This document shows, piece by piece, positions 51,521-62,900 of a DNA stretch of 64,000 bases (the first letter of the stretch is position 1; each line of letters starts with the position of its first letter). The position numbers were made by a program, and so were the translations under genes. The stretch covers positions 1,736,001-1,800,000 of the forward strand of contig NBBA01000003.1 in the NCBI GenBank assembly GCA_002794785.1. Direction: 5' to 3'. The notes under the pieces are model-generated. The model saw only the letters and a program-made list of their open reading frames with translations, searched no databases and was not told where the DNA came from. Origin of the DNA: Coniferiporia sulphurascens (lineage: Eukaryota; Basidiomycota; Agaricomycetes; Hymenochaetales; Hymenochaetaceae).

Positions 51521-54500
51521 CAAAGCCAGAAACTGGCGGTAATGAAAATTCAGTTGGAGTTTGTATCACATGCTACTAGCACCATCGCTGCCGTAGTCCA
51601 AGTCGCTGCCACTGCAATTCTCGCCACCGTCGCGCACGCACCTTCCCCGCCGCCCCCGCCGCCGTCCGCACACATCGCCATCACAACAATCGCTGCCGTA
51701 TTCCCCGCCACCGCTACGCACACACCACACTGCCGGTTTTCCCCCGCCAGAGTCGGAGCGCGCGTACCACTGCCTAAGTCCCTCGCCAGCGTCGTCGCAC
51801 GGCACGGCGCCGTCACCGTCACCGCCGGGAGTCGGAGTCGGAGCGCGCATGACGTCGCTGCCGTAGCTACGACTCGGGAGCACCAATGTTACCAAAACCG
51901 TTTCCCCGCCAGAAATGTCTCTGCCCCTACGCCCCCAGGCCGCCACGCGTGCTTTTGCCGTGAGACGAATGCTGTTGCACGCACTGCCGCCATGGTCGTC
52001 TCAGTTGTCGCCCCCCGTCCGCACTTCTCCCCCGCTCCCGGACACACCCCCTATCGCCGCCCTGCCGCCCCGCGCCGACGCGATCGCGAGAATCGGCGCG
52101 CGGCAGACGGCTGTATCGGTGGGGGTCTGGAGAGTATCCGAACAAATCAAAGAGATTTTTTTTGTTCTGTTCAGTAACATCCAACAAAAACAGGGCGGGA
52201 TACTTGGCATACCTTGTCAGCGGGGAGCAAAGAACGTCGTGGTTGGTGACAAACGGACGACAACGATGGAATTAATCGCGTGTTGGGTCCTCGTTTATAC
52301 TGGTAGGTGTGGCTCGGCAGAGCCCGAAACCTTAAATTGGGAGAGACTGGAGGACATATCCGCTAATGATTCGTTCTGTTTTGGTGTTGCTGATATTTTC
52401 AGTATGCAGTAAATTTTGTTTCCATGCATGTCAGATCTGCCAAGCGCCTTTCATGCTATTATGTTTACGGGGACATTTGGTTGTGGGCCTATCACATAAT
52501 TCAAGGAAACAAGGAAAGTATTCTTGTTGAGCAGAAAACATGGAATTGAGGAAATCGATAATTACCAAGCCTACCGGGATTTCCCAAGGTTATATGCCAT
52601 GTTTTACTGATGCACAATATCCTTCTAATCCTTACTGATGTCCTGACGTCCTGCCTACCGTCACCGAATCTCATGTAGCCACAGAAGAATCCCTGCCAGT
52701 GGGACTTGGAACAACACCCCTCAGCAGCAGATGATAAATTGCATATAACCAATAAACATTCGCAACACAGAATATGGCGCAGTTCCCTGACGAACAAATA
52801 CGAGTCACCAATTTCAATCCCCCACCTCTCAGGCTCGAGGGTCGGGGGAAGTTGAGAGGGACCGGACGCCCGCGATCGCGGATGATTCCGATGATGCTGC
52901 GTCTTCTCACGAGCACGTGACCATTCCTGCTCACTCGGTGGTGGACTCAGTAAAGAGTTGTTGAGTTCCGAGTCCATGCTCGCACTGGCAGGCCGCCCGG
53001 GAAACTGGCGGCAGCACGAAAGGGGGAATCTCACGTTCTTTCATTATACCCCACCAAGCCGGCCCAGCATTGACCTGGACGACGCAGCTGTGGTGTCTGG
53101 ATGGTCTCGTATGCTCGCCATGGTATCCGACAGCCGGCGTATCGTCATGTACGAGGTCGTTCGCGCTCTCTTTGGACAAGAGTAAAGTGAAGGATTCCTC
53201 TTAACATGCTCCGAGATCTTCCAAAAGATCTTCCTGGCCGACGCTCGATCACGGGCGTGCCTCCCGGTGGTTTCGACACGTCGGCGCCGTGACCTTATGA
53301 AGTGCGACGCTGCCGGTGGGAAACAAGGATTAATATTGTCGACCTCGCAGTGGAGCGGCTAATTCATTTTTACTTCGGATCGAGCCGACTTATGTGAGTT
53401 GAGCGATGGGTTTTGTATTTAGTTAGGTGAGTATCTCTCCATCTTAAGCTTCTCGAGGTTTTTTTTTACTGATGAAGTGAAATTTGCGACCGTAGGTCAG
53501 GATGGATATGTGTACCCACGTAAAATTATAATACATTCGTTGCCACCTATACTTGGCGATATGAAGGCAAAAAAAAGCTCCACCTGAAAAGTGGCGGACC
53601 GACGAGGCAGACTTGTGAATTTTATGAATGCACGCATAGGGGGCCGTGCCTCATTGAGATAATTTTTTAAAATTATTACGTGATATCTTGTATCTTGGCT
53701 TTTCCGCCTCCTCTCACCCCCTTCCTTCTCTCAGACCGTCATAGTCATGGTCTTTGTGGAGGCGACGCTGCTGCTTGGACGTGCTCCATCGAGTTGCTAA
53801 TCTTAATTTCCCAAGAAAGTCGGCACTCCTCTAACGTCGTCATGGTCGGATACTAGTGTCTTTTGCCCTCATCGATAGGCATACAGGAAGAGAGTAGGCT
53901 TTAACAGATTGTAAGCGGCGTACCTTACTCCCGGCAGCATTTACGTGCTACTGTATCGCACTAATGATGCGCTCTTACATTCAGGCTGACCTATAGTCTC
54001 ATCCATCTTTCGTAGGCGCATGTTGATCTTGACCATCACCGGGTGAATCATCCTCAGAAAGCTCTGCTCCTCCTTCGACGGCTTCCTGCCCTTGGGACTC
54101 TGGCGGGCATTTTGCGCACGCTTGTATTGTCTTCGAGCCTACGTGCATAGCTGTATGTGAGTACAGTGATGAGACAAGAAAAGCGGTGCCTGTGCCTCTC
54201 GTGCTATACGAGGTTGGATGAGCTGCCCCTTGGAAGGCAATATGGCCCGATCGCTTCAGGGATTATCTTAAGAATTCACATAAGGGATGTCAGCAGCGGT
54301 GGCATCGTTAGTGGCGACATAGAAGACAAGGCTCTGCGACGACTTGGGGAAGAGATAAGATCAAGTTTACTTGCAGAACGACGTATAGTCATTTTCCAAG
54401 CTCATTTACTTTATGCGATTCAGCACACGGGTTTCAAATTCCTGCGAAGTGATTATGCTATGTTATCTTGAAGGAAATCCAAAGTACATGACTATAAGAC

Positions 54501-57500
54501 TGTTAAAAATCCGAACGAGTGACGTGCAATCACCCGGAGACAATTCAAAAGACAAGAGGTACGTACCATTTCGTTTTTGAAGATGGTCGTGCCCTAAGTC
54601 TTTGCAAGTGTCGTTTTGCTGTCCACATCTCTGTAATAGGTTCGCTATGCGGTATCCGCACGTCCGAATTTCTGCGGAGCATACCCGTCCTGCTCCATTT
54701 CACAACCATGGTGATGTCACAATTTCCGTGTCCAGTCTGAAGACAAACCTCTTGGATAATATGTTAAGGTGGTGAGACTTCGCTGGCGACGTGAGTCAGA
54801 TTCTGCGCCCACGTTGTGTCATATCGGTACTGATATGACGTCCGCCCACGTAGATCATGTGCTTTAACGACACTGTCCGCAGGACCGGGAAACTTAACGC
54901 GCTGGGACTAGTTTCAAGGCGGACTGCAGTGGTCTCCGTCTACAATTACTGTCACTTCTGCCTTCGGGAAGCCCTGCGCTCGTTGCATGGGATACACATT
55001 CAGGACCGTGTAGTCTGATGAGAGCGAACGCACAGTGGTAGTGACGAATCCACCCCTTGACTCTCCGTGCATCCCGTCGACAATCCGGTCAGAATAAGGT
55101 CTATACGGTTCTCTATAGCATGTCGCGACAGAGCCGGAAATCGTTTCCTATCGATTTCTTCCGAACTCATGACCATCTCTCCGAGATTCGATATTTTCGA
55201 TTTGCTTGACTCTTAGAAGTCGGAATATGTCATATAACCAAGTCAGGGCGAAACGAGTCCGACAAATTCCAACAAATTTTGAGGTAAACTCGGCTGTACA
55301 TCGTTGTCATTCTATAGGGCAATTGAAAAACATAACGCTAGCGGTTTACCACTGTCTGATTTGCGTAGCATGAGTGCCAGCGCGGGATAAGCCGCGTATG
55401 GAATGGGTTGTGTCTGTTTACCCGGTGGACATTCGCGGTGCTGATGGGATTCGGGGTCCTGGCGAACTCGGGCTAAAAAGGCTATTCCTGGGTCTGTGAT
55501 AATAAACCTTAAACCCTGTCTGGAGTTGTCGAACTGATTTAGGCCTAAGGTCAACTAACGGAAATAGCATCACGCGCCTCGTTTGCTTAGTCACTCGGTC
55601 AAAGGTCGCGAGACATTGATAGTGGTCTTCGCTCACAACTTGCTCTTGTCCATCATCGTCGTCTTGTCCGAGTGCAAATAAGCAATCCATTTCTCCAAAC
55701 AAACATGTCTCAGCCTGAGATCTCCCCCACTTCTGACCAACAGTGAGTTGACAAGTGGTCCGCTTCAGCACCCGCTTTGGAACCAAACTGATTGCGATTG
55801 CCCAACTTGCAGGTTTCTACGTATCAAAGGTGATCTTGACATCGTTCAGTTTTGAAAGGAAGTTAAAAGTCTTCGTAACTTGAAGAAATCGAAATCGACT
55901 TCAAAGGGAATCGCCCTAGTTACCCAATATCCGTCAAGCTCGAGGTAAAAGACAAAGTCACGCGCAAATCCCCTCGATTTGGGGAAAACGAAGCAGTTTT
56001 GTGGCGATTTGAAAACCTCCTGTACGTATGCTGAATTCTCGTGCAGAAAACTATCTCGTCATGCTTCGGGACCCCTTCAGAAATATATCTGTACCTGCAG
56101 ACCTTACGCTCACTGTCCGAGTGGTCCACATGTTCAATCGCAAAAAGGAATTTGCGGTATTTAATGTTGCATCTGCGGATATCGCCGGGAAGGGCGTATT
56201 CTCCGCTCTTGGTATGTTTCTCGAGGCGTGACTCAAACTCGATTGCTCATCCTTCATTTGCTACAGACAACGGTGAGAAGGCATTGGTGAAATTCACTTG
56301 CGTACCGGTCTCGCCTGTGAGTACATAAGGAATACGAATCTATGAGCAATTGCGCCGACCGTCTGAAGACCGATGATTTTACCGAGCTCAAGCTCAAGGA
56401 AGCGGAGAGCGCGCTTACCAAGAAGAAGGTTCTTCTCGAGTCCCTTGGAAGGTGTGAGAAGGCTATCGATACCGTCATGGAATTCACCAACCTTGTATCT
56501 GACGTGAGTCCGTGTTTAAATCAGTGTATGCCTCTCTGACAGTTGGAACCGTTAGGTACACCCCGCTGCTAAAGCTGCTATGACGGTCATCAAAGTTTTG
56601 TATGATGTAAGGGTAACGGATTATATCTAAAAAGGCGTCCTAATACCTGCCATAGAAAGCCAAACAGCAACGGGAATGTCACGATTCTGCTACCGAGCTC
56701 GTGCAAGATCTGGCGTCGTTTCTGCCATTTGTTAAAGACGTACCACCTAATATCGTCACAGACGAGGGGACTAGGCGGACTATCAAGGAGATGCTAGTAT
56801 TGTTTGACAAGATATCGACGTTCATCTTAACTTACTCATCAGAGGGTTCCCTGGGTCAGAGCTTAGAAAGATACTAGTCGTATGGATATGCATACTAACC
56901 AGTTTCATAGGGGATTTGCTCTCTTCCCATCAAGAGGAAGTGGACTCGTCAAAAAATGAGTTCAAGAGGCTGAAAGATATCTACGATTGGTGTATCAAGG
57001 TGGAGACCTGGAAGTGTGCTATCGAAGCAGGTGATTCGGATATCAAATTGTGCCTTCGTCTTATTAATCCTCTTGTAGGCAAACATGCAGGAGACGCAGA
57101 GCTTCGGCGGCTTCATTTGGCGGAACAAGCATACTATGATGAGGAGAAGTGTTGTCTTGAGGGGACAAGGACGGCGGTTTTTGCGCAGGTTGTGGATTGG
57201 GCTGAGTCCGAGTCCGACTCGAGAGTTTTTTGGTTGCATGGTGTGGCGGGATCTGGGAAAAGCTCCATCGCGAGCTCAGTTGCCCACATGTTGAAGCAGC
57301 AGCGACGCCTTCCGGCATGCTTTTTCTGCAAAAGGGATGACCCAGGACGCCGCGCACCGAAGAATGTCATTCCTACGCTCGCGTATCACTTTTCCAAGTG
57401 GCACAAGAGCTATCGTGAGGCTTTACTGTCGACAATAGGGGGCGAGGATGAACTTGGGTTGGGTCAGGGGCTTCTGCGGCAGCTTAACCTGTTGATCAGG

Positions 57501-58043
57501 AAACCTTTCAGGTCAATGACTCTCGACCCTACAAATGTACCGCCGGAGTCATTAGTGGTAGTGGTTGATGCTCTTGATGAATGCGGAGATACAGTAGAGA
57601 TGCGGCGTCAGCTAGCCAGTGTGCTTGTGGAATTTGCTGGAGTTGTTCCTTGGTTGAAGGTCTTCGTTACAAGCAGAACTCTTCCAGAGTTTCAGGATGT
57701 TTTTCTTGGGGGTCGAATCAGCTGCCGAAGTCTCGATATCAATTCGTTAGACGATGAACAAGTGTGGGGAGACATATTTCAGTATACAAAATACTGTGCG
57801 GAGCAATACCAGGTCGAACTTACAGAACAACAGACTGCTGCTTTTGCGCAGAAAGCATCTGGTCTATTTATCTGGACCAGCACCGTCTTCAGGTTCATCA
57901 GTACACAACACAGAAGGAACAGAGTGATTCAAAACATCCTGGCATCAGTATCAGCAGGCACCCAGGAGGCAGAGTTGGATAAGATGTATTCTTTTGTTAT
58001 TGAAGGTGCATCTGTGGGGTTAGATAATTTTCAAGTTGTTAAG

Positions 58044-58301
58044 TCTTAAAATCTACGCATGTTGTGGTAGACGATGAGGTGCAGTGGTGAAGTAGAGACA
58101 AAGGTGGGTTATCAGTGTAAACCGATGTATTTCTAGGGCGAGACCAGCTCCCCTTATATACATGTTCCATGAGCTAGTACTACTATAACTATCTAGCTCC
58201 TATATCGTATGGCGTTATCATTGTGTTATCGTTCACTTAGTAAGGTGGTAACTCATATGACCCCATACTATATTTAGGTCGTTCGTTATATTTATCTAAT
58301 A
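58044..58301. mobile_element. 258-bp insertion of unknown class in the NACHT gene
   Basis: The NACHT reading frame runs into this segment at VVK and hits TAA two codons later. Past it the frame resumes with the expected next residues AVLGIL. The pentamer TTAAG is present on both sides (58039-58043 and 58302-58306), consistent with a 5-bp target-site duplication. The insert begins TCTTAAAATC and ends ATCTAATA. It is AT-rich and contains a TTATATA box near 58157. It lacks clear TG..CA ends or good terminal inverted repeats. It could be a solo LTR with degraded ends or a small non-autonomous DNA element. It is not an intron, since it lacks GT at the left border. Confidence 0.75.
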
Positions 58302-58486
58302 TTAAGGCTGTGCTTGGCATCCTGTTTTGCACTGCTAGGAACAGGCCACTTCCTGAGAATGCCCTTCTACAATTTATAGTTGGCATAATGGAAGACATTG
58401 ATATTGTGGATCTCACAAATACCATAAACAGCTTGCAGGCTGTTTTATACAGGGATACATCACAGGATAATGCCCTATGTGTTTGT

Positions 58487-59047
58487 TGTTAAGCTCAATG
58501 GTTATGTGGGGATTGACGTTGGGGCTTCCTGATCATCGAGACTGGTAGGTATGGCAATGGGGCTTCCTAGATGTCATAAGGTGAGGGTGATCGACGCTGG
58601 GGCTTCCTGATCATTGAGAAGGTGTTTGGGTCTTCCTATAGGAGTTGGGTTATGATGAAGTGCCAGATGATGAGGTAGAGCACACAGAGGGCACTGAGGC
58701 ACATATAATGGGCTTGTATGAACAAAGAGCACAAGCTTAGGGCTTGTGTGATCTACGCTACATGCTTATATGCTACTCTATGTGTTTGCTACTGTAGCAT
58801 CTTGTGTAAGGTCATTTACATGGCTATGGAAGGTCATGGAAAACCCAAGGAAGGTCTTGGTAATACAAGTAAGGTGATCAGTAAGCAAAGCACATCATGA
58901 TGGTGTGATATGGTGTCATCATGGCATCTTATGGTGTAATGTGAATAAGGATGAGTAATAGAGAGAGATGGGGGAGTTGTGCTGACTGATGATGATGAAG
59001 AGGAAGTGAGTCAGCACATTAGGGGAAAAGTAAAGAAAAATGTAACA
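58487..59047. mobile_element. Solo LTR with TTTGT target-site duplication
   Basis: A 561-bp element starting TGTTAAGC and ending GTAACA, so the ends TGTTA..TAACA are inverted as in LTRs. It is flanked on both sides by TTTGT (58482-58486 and 59048-59052). Removing the element and one TTTGT rejoins the host frame exactly across CVCHPSFLDF. There is no internal retrotransposon region, so this is a solo LTR left by recombination between two LTRs. It contains a likely U3 repeat (58515-58619) and an ATATAA box near 58702, which suggests plus orientation. The superfamily (Ty1/copia or Ty3/gypsy) cannot be told from the LTR alone; a 5-bp duplication fits both. Confidence 0.93.
58515..58619 (+). repeat. 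27-bp repeats inside the solo LTR
   Basis: Two near-identical 27-mers, GACG[T/C]TGGGGCTTCC plus TGATCAT[C/T]GAGA, lie at 58515-58541 and 58593-58619. They differ at two positions. A shorter related copy (TGGGGCTTCCTAG) lies between them, and GGGTCTTCCTATAG follows. Repeated blocks upstream of a TATA-like box are typical of the U3 enhancer part of an LTR. Confidence 0.85.
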
Positions 59048-59766
59048 TTTGTCACCCATCATTCCTTGATTTTGTTGGTGATCAGATGCAATCTCATGAG
59101 TACTGGACCCCGGTTCCTACATTGGACTCCATTATGGCTACAAGATGCCTTCGAATCATGATTTCTGAGCTCAGATTTAATATATGTAACTTGGAGTCAT
59201 CACATCTCTTCAATGATGATGTTCCAGACCTTCAGGACAGGGTCATAAAGTATATCCCACAACATCTTCAGTACAGTTGTTTGTATTGGACAAATCATCT
59301 TCAAAGCTCTGGTTTAAATATTGATGGACAGGAGGTGCAAGATGTGCTTCACAGCTTCCTTTTTGATCTAAGGGCTATATACTGGCTGGAGTGCTTGAGC
59401 CTCATGAAAGAATTGAAAACAGGCATAAATATTCTAGAATCTTTCTGTAAGAGCTATGAGGTATGTTTTTTCCTACTATAGTCATTGACAAAGTTTGATG
59501 CAGGCTTGTTAGCCTTCCAACCAAACTGTCAAAGTCTGCAAGGACTTGTACAGGCCTGTCTCTGCATATTATGCAGGAGTTGTGAATAGCACACCACATC
59601 TATATATTTCAGCATTATCCTGGGCCCCCACAGAAAGCTTGGTGACCAAAATATTCTGCAAACCATATTCCATCAAGTCCCTTATTGATACAGGCAATGA
59701 TAAGAACTGGAAAGCAACACTGTGGAGTGTTCATGCAGGAAGTCCAGTAAACTGCACAGCTTACTC

Positions 59767-59785
59767 TTTATTTTATTTTATTTAA
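59767..59785 (-). repeat. TAAAA-repeat tail of the LINE
   Basis: On plus the sequence is TTTA followed by TTTTA units, which is a TAAAA-type tail in LINE orientation. It marks the exact 3' insertion junction with the NACHT coding sequence. Confidence 0.85.
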
Positions 59786-59939
59786 TTCTGCATTTGTATA
59801 CCACCACATTACAAAGTAAAAGACGCGGATGTGAGACCAAGTGAAGTTTGGTGTAAAAGGAGATTAACAAGGTATAAAGTGTCCGATTTTAAGGCGATGA
59901 ATGGTATGAATTTTATGGTTCGGAGTTTCAAGGATTTAA

Positions 59940-62900
59940 CTATGGGGGGAAGAAGCATGAAGGAGGGATTGGGTCATGAACAGTAAACGCTTTCATGAAT
60001 GCATTGGAGGAGTTTAAAAAGGATGTGAATTTTTGAAGATATTTTTCTTTGGTGAAAAGAATATGGTCTGGTGGCGGTATGGCATTTCCGAATGATTGAA
60101 CACGAGCAAATTTGAGGAGTGGGCAACGACGTATGATATGGTCCTGTGTCTGAATGAGTTCGCCACATGGGCACGACATGGGAATGGTGGGTACGAATCG
60201 TCAGTAGTAGTCTCCAAAGTGACTGTGTCCTGTAATTGCATGAAACATGCGCGATGAGATATCTCGTGGGTAGTAGAAACATTTCCAAAAGTTGGGGAGT
60301 TTAGACGATGTGACTGCAGGTATAGTATTGAATGACGCAGAGTCTGAAATGTTTTTGATGTTTCATATGAGATTAGCCCAGGAGGTAGTCGCAGTAAGGT
60401 TAATGTTTTCTTTTTCGCCCACGTATGTTTTGAGTAGGAACAGTCAGCCAATTGGTGAGAAATGAGTGAGTTTATCGGCGATGACGTTGCCCGGGATGCC
60501 TATGTGACCAGGAGACCAATGAAGGTGAATGTGATGACGAGTATTGGAAGTGAAAGAATCAGAAAATTTGCGAAAAATATGAGAAGAGGATTGGGCTGTG
60601 TGGGGAGAGAGATCAATGATGGCTGGGATAGATGAGGACGAGTCAGAGAAGAAATGAATATTATGGATATGAGAAGATGTGAGAATGTGACATTGACGGA
60701 AAAGAGTGATGCGTTCTGTACATTTAGCGAGGGCATACATTTCTGCGTCAAATGAGGAACCAGAAGGAGAGCAATAGAAATGACTGAGGTCGACGATTTG
60801 GGAATTATGGTAGATGACAAAAGCTGAAATGGTGACAGATTGATTGTTTTTGTAATTTTTTGAACCATCTGTATATACTAAAAGATTGTGAATATTTTTT
60901 GATAATGAATTGTGAAGGAGAATAATGCGGTTTTTTTGTTGGTTTTTTCGGTTTAAGGGTGTGTCCCCAGAGTCAATGTTATATGAGAGAGATTTGAAAT
61001 GATATTGAGAAGGATTACTGGGTAAATGTTGAGACGGATGAGCGAGATAAGGATTGATATGTTTGGTTCGTGGGTCTGTGAGGAATGCGAGACGATGAAG
61101 TTGGGTTTTTGGTTTCGTTGATGTGGATTGGTGATGAGAGGTAATAGGTGGTTTCGAGGTAGGGAGACGAGGCCAGGAAGAAGGAAGACGGTTGAGAAGT
61201 TGAGAGTTTAAAGGAAGGTGATTGAGGTGAAGGGCGGTGGACTGATTATATTTATTGAGAAGAATCAGTATAGGGAGGACGTGAGAGAGGCGATGAAGTG
61301 CGTGCGAGGGTGTAGTTCGGAAAGTGCTGGTGAGGAGACGAAGACTTTGATTTTGGGTGATGGTCATGTGCTGAAGTTTTGATTTCTGTCGAATACCCAT
61401 ATACCAAAGTTGGAAGCCATATGTAAGGACAGGGAGGATGTTTGAATAATGAAGGGTGCGGAAATTGGCAAATGATAGGCCATGGATAGTGTTACCAAGG
61501 ATGCGAAGTGCCGTAGATGTAGATCGTGCATGCATACACATGCGTTGGATGTGGTGGTTGAAATTGAGTCTCTGGTCGAGGAAAAAACCCAGCCAATGAA
61601 TGATGGGGGAAGAGTTAATGGTGACAGGGGGTGAATGGATGTTTGAAAGGGTGATGGATGGGAAGGATGTTGGAGAAAAACCGTGTTGTATAAAGTGAAT
61701 GAGGTCGGATTTAAAATGATCGATAGAAAGTTGAATATCGTTAAGTTTACTAGAAATGATGTTATATGTGTTTGTAAGGAGAAGAATATTTTTGTTGTAT
61801 GAGTCTGAATAAACCAGGATGAGTTGATCATCAACATAAGCTTTAAGGCAAGTGTCTGAAGAAAGGTTGAACTCGTTAAGGATAAAGGACATGTAGATAG
61901 AAGAAAGGATAGGAGATAGAAGAAAGGATAGGAGATATCGGTGAGCCTTGGGGAATGCCTACGTTATGAATTGGTCTGGGATCGGAAAGGAAATTGTCAA
62001 TTTTAAAGGAAATATGACGATCTGAGAGAAATGCTTGTGTCCAAAGAATGATTTTCTGATCGAAACTGAGGAGATGTAGGGCGTGTAAGAGGCGTGAATG
62101 GTTAACGTTGTCGAAATATCCTTTGATGTCAATAGTGAGGGCGGAAACGAAAAGTTTCTTTTTGTGTGCAATTTGAATGTCATGAATTAGTGAGAGTCCG
62201 GTGTCAATGGTGCACGAGTTTGATCGACCCCCGAACTGAATAGTGGGAACTAGGTTAAAACGGCCAACATCCCACGTGAGGCGTTTAGCGATGATTTTCT
62301 CGAGGATTTTCCCCATGCATTCGAGGAGGGCGATAGGTCGGTAAGATCGTGGGTTACTAGAGTCTGTTTTGTTAGGTTTTGGAATGAGGACGATGTTAGC
62401 GTTTTTCCAAGGGTGAAGGTGACGAGAGAAGCATTTATTAAAGAGATTAAAGAGAATGGTTGGATGTGACGTGTTTACCCATTTGAGATAAGTGTAAGAG
62501 ATGTTAGAGATACCCGGTGCTGAGTTGTTGTGGGTGAGGTTGAGGCATGTGTCGATTTCGTTTTGAGTGATACATGGAGATGCTCGAGTCGGTTTTTTGG
62601 GTGGGTCATAAGGGAGATCAGTGACATCTGGTTGGGGCACCGCTGAGAAGAAGGATTGGTGAAAAACTTGTGCCTGTTGTTCGGGAGTGTGTGCATATTG
62701 ATCATTATATAATATGGGTGGAGTGCGAGTTTTTCGTTTGCCGGATGACCATTTGGCGTATCAGTAAATATTGTAAGAGGATGCGCCTTCGAGTACAGAT
62801 GTTGCCCACAATTGTTTGGCTTTTTTGAAGATAATGCGAGCTTCTTTGTGGAGGTGTTCTTTTTCGAAGTTATTAGAGCAGTCCCGAAAAGCACATATTG

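Larger units (their letters stand above)
48378..55704. other. Gene-poor block, 7.3 kb
   Basis: No gene with a recognised domain. The start should include the phosphatase promoter; a CACGTG box lies near 48971. The stretch 51540-52180 is trinucleotide-biased and open in several frames on both strands, which points to low-complexity sequence rather than a gene. A 75-codon plus frame at 52958-53185 (ending RIVMYEVVRALFGQE) and a 104-codon plus frame at 54157-54471 look mildly protein-like, but I cannot assign or splice them. Simple repeats are listed separately. Confidence 0.45.
55705..59766 (+). pseudogene. C2-like/NACHT/WD40 NTPase gene, broken by three insertions
   Basis: Remains of a fungal NACHT-NTPase (NLR-like STAND) gene. 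A possible start at 55705 reads MSQPEISPTSDQQ. A C2-like segment follows (VKLEVKDKVTRK, DLTLTVRVVHMFNRKKEF, DNGEKALVKF). A helical region includes GRCEKAIDTVMEFTNLVSD and FVKDVPPNIVTDEG. The NACHT core spans about 57220-57990, with Walker A GVAGSGKSS near 57243 and Walker B SLVVVVDALDEC near 57550, then VPWLKVFVTSR. Coding sequence stops at VVK and resumes after the 258-bp insert as AVLGILFCTARN. It stops again at LCV and resumes after the LTR as CHPSFLDFVGDQM. It continues through an intron (59461-59512) to SALSWAPTESL and VHAGSPVNCTAYS, the start of a WD40 repeat, where the LINE begins. Some N-terminal junctions do not splice in phase, so the 5' part may also be decayed. It cannot make a full-length protein as it stands. 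Confidence 0.88.

Noticed and set aside
51542..52412. Frames of 211 and 165 codons on plus and 126 on minus
   Set aside because: All are open together because of triplet-biased low-complexity DNA; residues are Ala/Pro/Thr or Gly/Asp runs without domain structure.
52958..53185. 75-codon plus-strand frame that looks mildly protein-like
   Set aside because: No family recognised, no partner exons, and the opposite strand is open too; could be a real fragment but support is too weak.
60201..62763. TGA codons in the LINE ORF2 read as selenocysteine or a reassigned codon
   Set aside because: The nuclear genes in the window use TGA as a normal stop (for example NSA2, CWC24, ADA2 alternative end, phosphatase), and the LINE has other inactivating damage, so decay is the simpler reading.
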